The position numbers and the translations under genes were made by a program. Shown piece by piece: positions 39,856 to 47,970 of a stretch of DNA of 64,000 bases. Origin of the DNA: Buttiauxella agrestis ATCC 33320 (GTDB lineage: Bacteria > Pseudomonadota > Gammaproteobacteria > Enterobacterales > Enterobacteriaceae). Location: contig NZ_JMPI01000061.1 in assembly GCF_000735355.1 (NCBI RefSeq), forward strand, positions 33,728 through 97,727, written 5' to 3'. Under the pieces are notes generated by a model. It was not told the origin of the DNA and ran no database searches. It saw only the letters and a list, made by a program, of their open reading frames with translations. Each line of letters opens with the position of its first letter. Position 1 is the stretch's first letter.

Positions 39856-40246
39856 GTTCGCAAATTTGCTGCCACAGCGCCTTTCGCGCCGCGCCATTGT
39901 GATAAAGCTCGTTTAACTCGGGAGTCGCTAACTGCGCACCTGGAGTGGGGAGCGTTTCACTCACACCCAATCGCCAGCTATTACAGCGGCTGTCAGTTGG
40001 CAGCATTGCAGCTCGTTCAGGCGTCAGTTGCATAACCTGCTGTACGCTCAGATTTAAACTGCGTAAAACATCGTTTACCAACGGATCTCTGAGATCCGGA
40101 AGGTCTTCGGCAACCATCAGTAATTTGACGTTTTCATGCAGTGAGACGGCAATTTCGCCCTGTAACGCGGCCGGACGTCGCAGCTCCCATTGGGTAATGC
40201 CCAGTTGTTGTAACAACCAGTCACGTCGCAAAGGTATATGAGGCAT
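39824..40246 (-). CDS. holD: DNA polymerase III psi subunit
   Basis: A 140-residue protein that links the clamp loader to chi (HolC) and single-strand-binding protein. RRDWLLQQLGITQWELRRPA and the CNSWRLGVSE segment match E. coli HolD. The N-terminus (MPHIPL) is a few residues longer than in K-12. The ATG at 40246 is used because the upstream codon at 40270 lacks support. First gene of holD-rimI-yjjG; divergent from rsmC. Confidence 0.95.
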   Translation of the reverse strand: MPHIPLRRDWLLQQLGITQWELRRPAALQGEIAVSLHENVKLLMVAEDLPDLRDPLVNDVLRSLNLSVQQVMQLTPERAAMLPTDSRCNSWRLGVSETLPTPGAQLATPELNELYHNGAARKALWQQICEHENDFFPHHQ

Positions 40247-40353
40247 AGCGAAACCTGTTGAGAGTGCCAATTGGGGCGCAAATATAGCAAATTCATCGAA
40301 TATGCGCCATTAAAGCTCTATAATCGCCGCTCTGCTTTAATAGGAGTGTCCTG

Positions 40354-41385
40354 ATGTCTGCGTTAACCCCGGCAAGTGAAGTGCTGCTGCGCCATAGCGA
40401 TGATTTTACCGAGAGCCGCGTGCTGTTTGCCGGTGATTTACAAGACGATCTGCCGGCCCGTTTTGAAACGGCTGCAAGTCGCGTCCATACACAACAATTT
40501 CACCACTGGCAGGTTTTAAGCGCACAGATGGGCGAAGACGCGCAATATGGCCTGGTGGCTGATGCCAGCACCCTTGGCGATTGCAATACCCTGATTTATT
40601 ACTGGCCGAAGAACAAGCCAGAAGCTCAGTTCCAGTTGATGAACATTTTGTCGTTAATGCCGGTTGGCAGCGACATTTTTGTGGTCGGTGAAAACCGCAG
40701 CGGCGTTCGTAGTGCTGAGCAAATGCTCGCAGAATTCAGCCCGCTCAATAAAATCGACAGCGCGCGTCGTTGCGGCTTCTATCACGGTCGTCTGGAAAAA
40801 CAACCGCAATTTGATGAACATTCCTGGTGGGATGAATATCAACACAATGATATGACGATCAAAACTCTGCCAGGCGTGTTTAGCCGTGATGGCCTGGATA
40901 CCGGCAGTAAACTGCTGCTTTCCACGCTCACTGCGCATACTAAAGGCAAAGTGCTGGATGTCGGTTGTGGTGCGGGTGTGCTGGCAGTAACGCTTGCCAA
41001 ACATTCCCCAAAAGTCCGTCTGACTTTATGTGATGTTTCTGCTCCAGCCGTTGCTGCGAGCCGTGCAACGCTTGCTGCCAATGAAATCGAAGGCGAAGTT
41101 ATTGCCAGTAACGTCTATTCCGAAGTGAATGGTCGTTTTGATATGATTATCTCTAACCCACCATTCCATGATGGCCTGCAAACCAGCCTTGATGCAGCTC
41201 ACCAGCTGATTCGTGGTGCGGTTCGTCATCTGAATATGGGCGGTGAATTGCGTATCGTGGCTAACGCCTTCCTGGCGTATCCAGACGTGCTGGATGAAAC
41301 GTTTGGCAACCACGAAGTTATCGCCCAGACAGGTCGTTTCAAAGTTTACCGCTCAGTTGTTATGCGTGGCGTGAAGAAGCGCTAA
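40354..41385 (+). CDS. rsmC: 16S rRNA (guanine1207-N2)-methyltransferase RsmC
   Basis: A 343-residue SAM-dependent enzyme that methylates G1207 of 16S rRNA in the small subunit. A non-catalytic N-terminal domain (1-160) is followed by a Rossmann methyltransferase domain with motif [18 protein letters not shown], an LCDVS acidic motif, and the catalytic NPPFHDG. Length and sequence are those of E. coli RsmC. Followed by the tRNA-Leu genes. Confidence 0.97.
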   Translation: MSALTPASEVLLRHSDDFTESRVLFAGDLQDDLPARFETAASRVHTQQFHHWQVLSAQMGEDAQYGLVADASTLGDCNTLIYYWPKNKPEAQFQLMNILSLMPVGSDIFVVGENRSGVRSAEQMLAEFSPLNKIDSARRCGFYHGRLEKQPQFDEHSWWDEYQHNDMTIKTLPGVFSRDGLDTGSKLLLSTLTAHTKGKVLDVGCGAGVLAVTLAKHSPKVRLTLCDVSAPAVAASRATLAANEIEGEVIASNVYSEVNGRFDMIISNPPFHDGLQTSLDAAHQLIRGAVRHLNMGGELRIVANAFLAYPDVLDETFGNHEVIAQTGRFKVYRSVVMRGVKKR

Positions 41386-41439
41386 CACTTTGTTGTGCCG
41401 CTTTTTGCAGCGATTAGAAAAGCGGCGCTAAATTAACTG

Positions 41440-41467
41440 TTGACGACGCGCAGAAAACATCTAGAAT
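41440..41467 (+). promoter_or_regulatory. promoter of the tRNA-Leu genes
   Basis: TTGACG, 16 bases, TAGAAT, followed by a GC-rich discriminator (GCGCCTCC), as is usual for stringently controlled stable RNA promoters. The -10 ends 38 bases before the first mature tRNA. Confidence 0.85.
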
Positions 41468-41505
41468 GCGCCTCCGTGGTTACAATACTTCGGTGTTGTG
41501 GGTAT

Positions 41506-41592
41506 GCGAAGGTGGCGGAATTGGTAGACGCGCTAGCTTCAGGTGTTAGTGTTCTTACGGACGTGAGGGTTCAAGTCCCTCTCTTCGCACCA
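41506..41592 (+). tRNA. tRNA-Leu (anticodon CAG), copy 1
   Basis: 87 bases including the encoded CCA. Acceptor GCGAAGG pairs with CTTCGC; D arm GGCGGAATTGGTAGACGC; anticodon loop CTTCAGGTG (CAG); variable arm stem GTTC / GGAC; T arm GGGTTCAAGTCCC. It corresponds to the leuQPV tRNAs of E. coli. Confidence 0.97.
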
Positions 41593-41626
41593 ATGCGAAG
41601 GCGATATCTTAGATAAGACTTGATTT

Positions 41627-41713
41627 GCGAAGGTGGCGGAATTGGTAGACGCGCTAGCTTCAGGTGTTAGTGCTCTAACGGGCGTGAGGGTTCAAGTCCC
41701 TCTCTTCGCACCA
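41627..41713 (+). tRNA. tRNA-Leu (anticodon CAG), copy 2
   Basis: 87 bases including CCA, the same as copy 1 except in the variable arm, whose stem is GCTC / GGGC with loop TAAC. The 34-base spacer begins with a repeat of TGCGAAGG. K-12 has three such genes here. Confidence 0.97.
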
Positions 41714-41765
41714 ACTCTTATCACCCTCTTCTCGCTTCACTCTTGTCATTCTCAGTTTTACTTCC

Positions 41766-42008
41766 CTATTTCATTGCTTCCAGATTCATCATCACAAGCG
41801 CAAGCCCACTGGCAAATGCAACGCATGATGGCAACAGCACAAAATGACGTAACCGTTTATGGTACAACATGCCCGTGGTCGCCAATAACCCCAATACAAT
41901 CAGCACTCGCCACTCGCTAAACGTAAGATCAAGACACAGCAAAGCAGCGACAATCCCTCCAGGAATCAATACTCCCCACCCGCTTTCTAACCGCCGTTGT
42001 AAAATCAT
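41766..42008 (-). CDS. yjjZ: YjjZ-like DUF1435 membrane protein
   Basis: An 80-residue protein with three hydrophobic segments (about 13-28, 34-48 and 57-75) and the pattern RLESGWGVLIPG and YHKRLRHFVLLPSC typical of the DUF1435 family (E. coli YjjZ). Function unknown; in E. coli the gene is iron-controlled. A strong Fur box lies 17 bases upstream of the start codon, so it should be induced when iron is low. It is convergent with the tRNA-Leu genes. Confidence 0.8.
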   Translation of the reverse strand: MILQRRLESGWGVLIPGGIVAALLCLDLTFSEWRVLIVLGLLATTGMLYHKRLRHFVLLPSCVAFASGLALVMMNLEAMK

Positions 42009-42024
42009 AGCTATTGCACCAAGT

Positions 42025-42043
42025 GGTAATGATAACCAATATC
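42025..42043 (-). promoter_or_regulatory. Fur box before yjjZ
   Basis: GGTAATGATAACCAATATC matches the 19-bp Fur consensus GATAATGATAATCATTATC at 16 positions. It covers the region just before the yjjZ start. Confidence 0.85.
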
Positions 42044-42276
42044 ATATGATATAATTTCTCGTTTGTCAGCCTGGTGTATTCACCGTTTTACATTAGAAAT
42101 GTTAAGCATTCCTCATCATCTGATGACATATTTTCCTTAAGGTGATAGATTGAGCAACGATGTTAAATCCATAAATAAAAAATATATAATCACATTGAAT
42201 CATCACTTCGCCTATCTCTTTTTATAATATTATTCAACAACATAACGTTGAGCATGAGTGTAAGAACTATTCTGAT

Positions 42277-43341
42277 ATGACAGCAACAACCTGGCGCGCA
42301 TTACTCAAAGGGAAGCATCAACTCTCGTTGCGTTTATTTTTATTACTGAACGCATTCTCTGCGGGATTTAGTATCGTATCGCCGTCAGCCAACACTCAAC
42401 ATTTCACCGCGCCCATCATCATGGTGCTGGTGATCAGCCTGTCGTGTCTGCTTTGGCAGTTCATTAACAAAAAGAAACTAATTAATATTAATGTGGTTTC
42501 GTTAATTATTGGGCTGCTTTGGGCCTGGCATATCTATATAAAAGTCAGTGCGATGCCTGTCGTCGATCTTAATTTCCTCATTATCGCTTTATTGGCGATA
42601 TTATTTATTGGCTCGATTTCTTTTATCAATAATATCCAGGCCTTTTTCGCATCATGCTTGCCCGCAACCGCCGTCATTTTATGGCTCGACCATGGCGAAA
42701 ACTGGCCACGTGTATTGTATTCAGTCGTCCTCCCCGGTATTGGCATCACGATTCAACATATCATTCAGAAACGTAATGATAATTTCACCCGTCGATTGAT
42801 GGATAAATTACTCGAAGAAAAAGAAACGCTTAATGATTTGAGTATGCTCGATCCACTCACGGGTTTGTATAACCGCCGTGGGTTCCGTAACCGTCTTGAT
42901 ACCATCCTGGCGTTAGGCTCAGGCCAGCATTTCGTTCTGCTGTTAGATATTGATCATTTCAAAGCCTACAACGACAACTACGGCCACAGCATGGGCGACC
43001 AGGCTCTGACGCATGTTTCAGCCGCGATTCGCGATGCAGTTCGCTCACGTGATGTCGTTACGCGCTATGGAGGTGAAGAATTTATGATATTGCTGACGGA
43101 TATTGATGCCGAACGCGCCATTCAAACGGCAGAGCGAATTCGCCAACGCGTGTACGATTTGAAAATCCCTCACCTGTTTAATGACGACGTCGCCACTCAT
43201 GTGACCGCCAGTATTGGTATCGCAGCACTTGAGCATTCCGATATTGAAGAAGCACTCCGCCAGGCAGATACCGCACTCTATCGGGCAAAACGTCAGGGTC
43301 GTAATAGCATCCTGATTAGCGATTCACTGCTACCGGCTTAA
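42277..43341 (+). CDS. membrane-bound diguanylate cyclase (GGDEF protein)
   Basis: A 354-residue protein. The N-terminal half holds about six hydrophobic segments (residues 15-160); then comes a short coiled linker (RRLMDKLLEEKETLNDLSML) and a complete GGDEF domain at about 190-350. The active-site motif is GGEEF (265-269), preceded by RxxD (Arg256-Asp259), the product-inhibition site, exactly five residues upstream. LLLDIDHFKAYNDNYGH carries the metal and substrate residues. It should make cyclic di-GMP and be feedback-inhibited. The membrane part does not match a sensor domain I can name. No counterpart lies here in K-12. The start has a weak ribosome-binding site and AT-rich upstream DNA. 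Confidence 0.9.
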   Translation: MTATTWRALLKGKHQLSLRLFLLLNAFSAGFSIVSPSANTQHFTAPIIMVLVISLSCLLWQFINKKKLININVVSLIIGLLWAWHIYIKVSAMPVVDLNFLIIALLAILFIGSISFINNIQAFFASCLPATAVILWLDHGENWPRVLYSVVLPGIGITIQHIIQKRNDNFTRRLMDKLLEEKETLNDLSMLDPLTGLYNRRGFRNRLDTILALGSGQHFVLLLDIDHFKAYNDNYGHSMGDQALTHVSAAIRDAVRSRDVVTRYGGEEFMILLTDIDAERAIQTAERIRQRVYDLKIPHLFNDDVATHVTASIGIAALEHSDIEEALRQADTALYRAKRQGRNSILISDSLLPA

Positions 43342-43413
43342 ACCAATACCGCATAACTTCCTCCCTTTTTTATTGCGCATAAAATGGCCTTGCCAAAGGC
43401 ATTATCTATAGAT

Positions 43414-43432
43414 AGGATTGGCAATCATTATC
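43414..43432 (+). promoter_or_regulatory. Fur box before fhuF
   Basis: AGGATTGGCAATCATTATC matches the Fur consensus at 13 of 19 positions, with a perfect right half (AATCATTATC), and the motif continues into ATTTGTAT. It lies 27 bases before the fhuF start. Confidence 0.7.
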
Positions 43433-43458
43433 ATTTGTATTAGTGGTCTTGTTTGTCG

Positions 43459-44250
43459 ATGGCGTTTCAATCTACACAGTTTGATGATTATCTGGCGTGG
43501 CAACCGCCTTTTGCGAGCGTACAACCCACGCTTGCGGATGAGCTACGGGCATCATTCACCGCGCACAGACCCTATTTCAACGACATCATCAAACTCAACG
43601 AATCTGCGCCCGCAAACAGCCTGACTCTCCGCCAATGGTCGCAACCAGCAACCCTTGCCTCCCTTCTTGCCAGCTACAGTGATCATATTTATCGTAATCA
43701 GCCACAGCTTGCCCGTGAGGGAAAACCGCTAAAGTCACTGTGGGCGCAATGGTATCTGGGTTTACTGGTCCCGCCGTTGGTGATGGCACTCGTGACGCAG
43801 CCGCGGGCGTTGGATATCGATCCTCAGCGAATTCAGGTTGAATTCCACGAAACGGGTAGAGCCGCCACTTTCTGGTTAGATATTCAGGAAGACAAAGTTG
43901 CCACCACGCAGCCGTTAGTTCAACGCCTGGAAAAGTTGCTTGTTACCGGGCTAATGCCGGTGGTTGATGCTCTGGAAAATAGCGGCGAAATTAACGGGAA
44001 ACTTATCTGGAGTAATACTGGATATTTGCTGAACTGGTTTTTTGGTGAGCTTAGAGAACTGCTGGATGAATCCACAATTGCCGAGTTACGCCACGCCTGT
44101 TTCTTTGAAAAACAGCTGAAAAACGGCCAGGACAACCCGCTCTATCGCACCGTTATCCTTCGTGAAGGTTTGTTGGTACGTCGTACTTGCTGCCAGCGCT
44201 ATAAACTGCCGGATGTTCAACGCTGCGGTGATTGCACTTTAAAGTCATAA
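43459..44250 (+). CDS. fhuF: ferric-siderophore reductase FhuF
   Basis: A 263-residue cytosolic [2Fe-2S] protein that reduces iron in hydroxamate siderophores such as ferrioxamine B. The C-terminal cluster motif is intact: RRTCCQRYKLPDVQRCGDCT (C-C-x10-C-x2-C). LWAQWYLGLLVPPLVMAL and EFHETGR are conserved. The ATG at 43459 (MAFQSTQF) is used; a TTG two codons upstream is possible. A Fur box precedes it, as expected for an iron-starvation gene. Confidence 0.96.
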   Translation: MAFQSTQFDDYLAWQPPFASVQPTLADELRASFTAHRPYFNDIIKLNESAPANSLTLRQWSQPATLASLLASYSDHIYRNQPQLAREGKPLKSLWAQWYLGLLVPPLVMALVTQPRALDIDPQRIQVEFHETGRAATFWLDIQEDKVATTQPLVQRLEKLLVTGLMPVVDALENSGEINGKLIWSNTGYLLNWFFGELRELLDESTIAELRHACFFEKQLKNGQDNPLYRTVILREGLLVRRTCCQRYKLPDVQRCGDCTLKS

Positions 44251-44254
44251 AACA

Positions 44255-44277
44255 AAACGGCGGGTTTCCCCACCGTT
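44255..44277. terminator. terminator-like hairpin between fhuF and the EIIC gene
   Basis: AAACGGCGGG pairs with CCC-A-CCGTTT with one mismatch around a short T loop; it has A before and TTTC after the stem, between convergent genes. Confidence 0.6.
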
Positions 44278-44300
44278 TCATCTCATTTCTCACTATCCAA

Positions 44301-45647
44301 TTAAGCCGCCTGTTGGCTCTCTTCGCCAGACGCTTTTTGTGCTTCTTCTGCTTCTTGTTCCAGCAATTGCTTCTCGTACACTTTGAAGAACGGGAAGTAG
44401 ATGATGGCAGAAACAACGGCCAGCAGAATCACCAGAATTGCTGCGCGGAAGTCCCAACCCAGTGCCCATGCAGCGCCGATAGGTGCCGGAGCAGTCCATG
44501 GTACAACTGAAATCACACGCCCGATTAAATCCATCTTCATTGCTCCCCAGGCCAGAACGGCGTTCACCATCGGTGCCAGCAGGAAGGGAATAAAGAACAC
44601 TGGGTTCATAACGATTGGTGTACCGAAAATGACCGGCTCGTTAATGTTGAAACAGGTAGGAACGATACTCAGGCGGCCAATTGAGCGCAGGTGCGCTGAC
44701 TTACTACGCAGGTAGCAAATCACCAGCCCCATCGTTGCACCCGAACCACCCACCACAATGAAGAACGTCCAGAACGCTTCCATAAAGATATGTGGCAGCG
44801 GTGCACCTTGTGCCAGTGCGCTCTGGTTCATACCCAGGTTGGTCAGCCAGAACATTTGCAGCATACCGGAAACGATAGCCGCACCGTGAATCCCGGCAAA
44901 CCAAAGCAGGTGGCCAATCAGCACCGCCAGCAGAATCGCAGGCAATGAGTCAGCCGCAGACACCAGCGGTTTAAACACCGACATAATCGCTTGTGGAATC
45001 AGCATATCGAACTGCGACTGAATAAACAGACTCAGCGGATAAAGCGTCAGCACCACAACAAGAACCGGAATCAGGAGATCAAAAGAGTTTTTGATCATCG
45101 GTGGCACCTGGTCTGGGAGTTTGATCCCAATATTGTGCGCTTTAAGGAAACGCATCATCTCAACGCAATAAATCGCAACCAGGATCGCAGTGAAGATCCC
45201 CGTTCCGCCAAGGCTATCCATTGGCATGACGCCTTTGGTTTTCGGTGCCGCCACCAGCAAAAATGCCATCAGCGAAAGCATCGCGCACATGAACGGATCA
45301 AGGCCGTGCGACTTCACATAGTGTTTACCGAGGTTGTAAGCAATAGCCGCACAAATGTAGATAGACATAATGCCCATCGTCATATCAAACGGCGTCAGAA
45401 TTTGCCCTTCAAACTGTTTTGCCATGTCCAGCCACGCACGCGCAAAACCCCAGGTGGTGGTTGGCGAGAATGGAGGATAAGCAAAGACCAGCAGGAACGA
45501 ACCGACAATCATAAATGGCATCGCAGAGATAAACCCATCACGGATCGCCATCACGTGGCGTTGTGAGGAGATTCGCCCAGCGACAGGGCTAACGTAGTTT
45601 TCTACAAAGCGAAATATCAAATTAAAGGCTGCATGATTCGTAGACAT
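44301..45647 (-). CDS. orphan PTS EIIC, lactose/cellobiose family
   Basis: A 448-residue membrane permease domain of the cellobiose/diacetylchitobiose/lactose PTS family (CelB/ChbC type), with about 10 helices and the conserved GxxxG-rich core and NEPVIFGTPIVMNP (Glu in NEP, sugar binding). The N-terminal VSPVAGRISSQRHVMAIRDG is typical. No EIIA, EIIB or phospho-glycosidase gene is next to it, so it needs partners from elsewhere, such as a chb or asc system. The C-terminal tail is acidic and rich in Gln/Ala. A perfect 14-bp inverted repeat with two AACCGGTT cores precedes the gene. Not at this place in K-12. Confidence 0.9.
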   Translation of the reverse strand: MSTNHAAFNLIFRFVENYVSPVAGRISSQRHVMAIRDGFISAMPFMIVGSFLLVFAYPPFSPTTTWGFARAWLDMAKQFEGQILTPFDMTMGIMSIYICAAIAYNLGKHYVKSHGLDPFMCAMLSLMAFLLVAAPKTKGVMPMDSLGGTGIFTAILVAIYCVEMMRFLKAHNIGIKLPDQVPPMIKNSFDLLIPVLVVVLTLYPLSLFIQSQFDMLIPQAIMSVFKPLVSAADSLPAILLAVLIGHLLWFAGIHGAAIVSGMLQMFWLTNLGMNQSALAQGAPLPHIFMEAFWTFFIVVGGSGATMGLVICYLRSKSAHLRSIGRLSIVPTCFNINEPVIFGTPIVMNPVFFIPFLLAPMVNAVLAWGAMKMDLIGRVISVVPWTAPAPIGAAWALGWDFRAAILVILLAVVSAIIYFPFFKVYEKQLLEQEAEEAQKASGEESQQAA

Positions 45648-45708
45648 AGGCTGCTCTTATTATTGGATACAGGAAGGTGACCGTTTCAGTATTCATCGCT
45701 ATTTCATG

Positions 45709-45741
45709 CACTGCAACCGGTTACTGAAACCGGTTGCAGTG
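45709..45741 (-). promoter_or_regulatory. double LacI/AscG-type operator before the orphan EIIC gene
   Basis: Two perfect 14-base arms (45709-45722 and 45728-45741) separated by ACTGA. Each arm holds the palindrome AACCGGTT (45715-45722 and 45728-45735, 13 bases apart). TGAAACCGGTTGCA within the second arm differs at one or two positions from TGAAACCGGTTTCA, the AscG consensus reported in E. coli. It lies 62-94 bases before the start codon, where a repressor could cover the promoter. Confidence 0.75.
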
Positions 45742-45901
45742 ATTGTGAAGAAGATCGAGAAATCACTGAATCTTTGGCTTCTTTAGGCATTTCACATCAC
45801 AACATCACCCTTTCACTCAGTATTCAGAGGGCGAATTTCACTGGTTTACATATAGCACAGACTTATGCCAAATTATTTGCTGGCTAAAATGGGAGAAAAG
45901 C

Positions 45902-46360
45902 ATGAGCCTGCAGTCCGTCCGGCAATTTTTTGCCGAAAACGCCCCTGATATCGACATCATAGAACTGAACCAAAGCACGGCAACGGTGGCCCTGGCTGCA
46001 GCGGCTCATAATGTTGAACCGGGTCAAATTGCTAAAACATTGTCGTTGAAAATAAAAGATCAGGTCGTGCTGGTTGTCGCGAAAGGTGATGCACGTCTGG
46101 ATAATAAGAAACTCAAAACCGTATTTGGTGCCAAAGCTCGCATGTTAAGCAGCGACGAAGTGGTTATCTGGACAGGCCACCCCGTAGGCGGCGTTTGCCC
46201 GTTTGGTCTGGAGAATCCTTTAACGGTTTATTGTGATATTTCACTGAAACAGTACGAAGAGGTTTTACCCGCGGCTGGGGCGACTCATAGCGCGGTACGG
46301 ATTTCCCCAACTCGCATGGCAGAACTCACCGCCGCACATTGGGTCGATGTTTGCCAATAA
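45902..46360 (+). CDS. YbaK/ProX-domain aminoacyl-tRNA deacylase family protein
   Basis: A 152-residue single-domain protein of the YbaK/EbsC/ProXp superfamily, related to the editing domain of prolyl-tRNA synthetase. AKTLSLKIKDQVVLVVAKGD carries the conserved lysine (AKTL), and GHPVGGVCPFGL is the hallmark substrate loop. Members hydrolyse mischarged tRNA (Cys-tRNA-Pro, Ala-tRNA-Pro and others); which one here is not visible. It stands alone, divergent from the EIIC gene and convergent with yjjQ. Confidence 0.88.
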   Translation: MSLQSVRQFFAENAPDIDIIELNQSTATVALAAAAHNVEPGQIAKTLSLKIKDQVVLVVAKGDARLDNKKLKTVFGAKARMLSSDEVVIWTGHPVGGVCPFGLENPLTVYCDISLKQYEEVLPAAGATHSAVRISPTRMAELTAAHWVDVCQ

Positions 46361-46409
46361 ACAGAAAACTGAGGATAGGCTAACTCTCCTCAGTCATACC
46401 TGACAAACT

Positions 46410-47115
46410 TCACATTACCGGGTTGCGCGGCGACAAATTCAGCTCTTGCATACCCTGTTCACTGATCATCCAGGCAAACATTTCAGCATCACTTTTCAAT
46501 GACAGGCGGCGCAGCGCACTGCTTTTTTGCGCACTGATGGTTTTATAATTTTTTTTCGAGCAGAGTCGCAATTTGCGTCAATTGCCAACCTTTGCTGATT
46601 AGCCGTAACACACGACGCTCAGAAAAAGTAAGATTCGTACTGACCACTTCCGCACAGGTTGATTGCGCCGCTTTCTCTTGCAATAACAGCCTGCTAATTC
46701 TTTCGACTTCGCCGCCGCTATTAAAGACATGCTCAATAAAACTGCTCATCGGCTCATGCAAAGAAAGTAATGACGTTCTGGAAGTCAGCAGGCGTTCAAT
46801 GGCGATATTTGTCAAATGGGCGGGCAAGGTGATAATCCAGTGAACCTGTCGATACTGATTTTTCAGTGAATTAAGGAGTTCACATTCATTGAAAACTTCT
46901 TGGAGCGAACTGTCCAACTCTAGTACCACGACATCAATCTGGAGCAATACTTCGGGTGTAAGCTGTGAGTAGTCAGACAGTAAAACCAGCGATGACTTCG
47001 GCGCCTTCTCTGCCATAATCACCTGCAAACCCTCACACATTAATGGCCGCTTACTTACAATAGCCGCGCGACAGAATGGATTACGCAAAAAAATCCTTGT
47101 TTTGCTTTCTTGCAT
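46410..47115 (-). pseudogene. yjjQ: YjjQ-type LuxR-family regulator, frameshifted in an A8 run
   Basis: A regulator of about 234 codons if repaired. The first 190 codons read through a receiver-like region and into the LuxR helix-turn-helix ([20 protein letters not shown]), then stop at TAA (46543-46545) after LLEKKL. The A8 run at 46549-46556 is the break: with seven A the reading goes on as [20 protein letters not shown] and continues to TGA at 46410-46412, matching E. coli YjjQ (KTISAQKNSAMRRL) from end to end. So the DNA-binding domain is cut in its recognition helix region. The cause may be a sequencing error, gene decay or slippage. It lies 21 bases downstream of a second LuxR-type gene. 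Confidence 0.8.
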
Positions 47116-47136
47116 TTTTATCTCCTTATAAAACCG

Positions 47137-47787
47137 CTATTTTCCTGACAACGCACAACCTAAAACGTGAAGATCTTTCTCGCAGTTTAGTCCCAGTTTT
47201 TCCATGGCATGCCTTTTGTGCGCACTCACCGTTCTGATATCGCGCCCTAAGTTATGCGCCACCTGGCTAACATTATGTCCAAGGAATAATTGCCCGATAA
47301 CCTGAACTTCGCACACCGTTAACTCAGTGGTAATTCTTTCTTCCAGGATACTTTTAACGATCAGGCTACACAGCATTGATTTTGAATTAAAAGATTTACT
47401 GACCAGATCGGAGAAAGTCGCGGTTGGCTCATATTGGGAAATAATGACTTTCACCCCCAAAGCGGCAATATAATTCAGTACACTGACTTTATGATTACGA
47501 GTGTAAGCAATGATATTCGCTGAAGGTTGTACCGTTCGGCACCAGTTAATAAATTTTATCTCTTCGGCAAGTTGGCTGGTTGATTCACTGATATTTAAAA
47601 GGACCATGACGTCAGGTATTTTTAAAATCCCCGAGTAAGCTTCATCCAGTCGTTTGATAACCTTAACTAATCCATTTATTTTTAACTGAGTCTGTAGCGT
47701 ATTGACGATTCCTGCTGCGGTTAATACACAAGGCATCACAACGATTATGGGGCTGGAAATATTATTTACAGTGATATTATTTTGCAT
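47137..47787 (-). CDS. LuxR-family transcriptional regulator, BglJ-like
   Basis: A 216-residue protein with a divergent receiver-like N-terminal half lacking an obvious phosphoacceptor pattern and a C-terminal LuxR helix-turn-helix at about 150-210 (LTVCEVQVIGQLFLGHNVSQ, then VAHNLGRDIRTVSAHKRHAM). By place and pairing it looks like BglJ, which forms a heterodimer with RcsB and relieves H-NS silencing of bgl in E. coli; sequence similarity is limited. It is AT-rich with a long AT-rich upstream stretch, as for H-NS targets. Here it comes before yjjQ, the reverse of the K-12 order. Confidence 0.7.
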   Translation of the reverse strand: MQNNITVNNISSPIIVVMPCVLTAAGIVNTLQTQLKINGLVKVIKRLDEAYSGILKIPDVMVLLNISESTSQLAEEIKFINWCRTVQPSANIIAYTRNHKVSVLNYIAALGVKVIISQYEPTATFSDLVSKSFNSKSMLCSLIVKSILEERITTELTVCEVQVIGQLFLGHNVSQVAHNLGRDIRTVSAHKRHAMEKLGLNCEKDLHVLGCALSGK

Positions 47788-47970
47788 ATCATTCCTTTGA
47801 CCAATATATAATAAACTATAAAAAAGGAAGGATAAGACTTCTCAGTCAACATTTAAAACAGAAAGAAATATTTATGATGAAATATTATTTCCGTTAGTGA
47901 CATTATTTACAAATTGCTTTTTATTTTAAATTAGCCATAGTTAATAGCGTATTAATTTTCATTAAATATA

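Noticed and set aside
41506..42276. Prophage or island attachment at the tRNA-Leu genes
   Set aside because: Both tRNAs are complete, no integrase lies beside them and no direct repeat of the tRNA 3' end was found downstream.
46368..46394. Hairpin ACTGAGGA / TCCTCAGT as a terminator between the YbaK-like gene and yjjQ
   Set aside because: Loop of 11 bases and no T-run on either strand; too weak to list.
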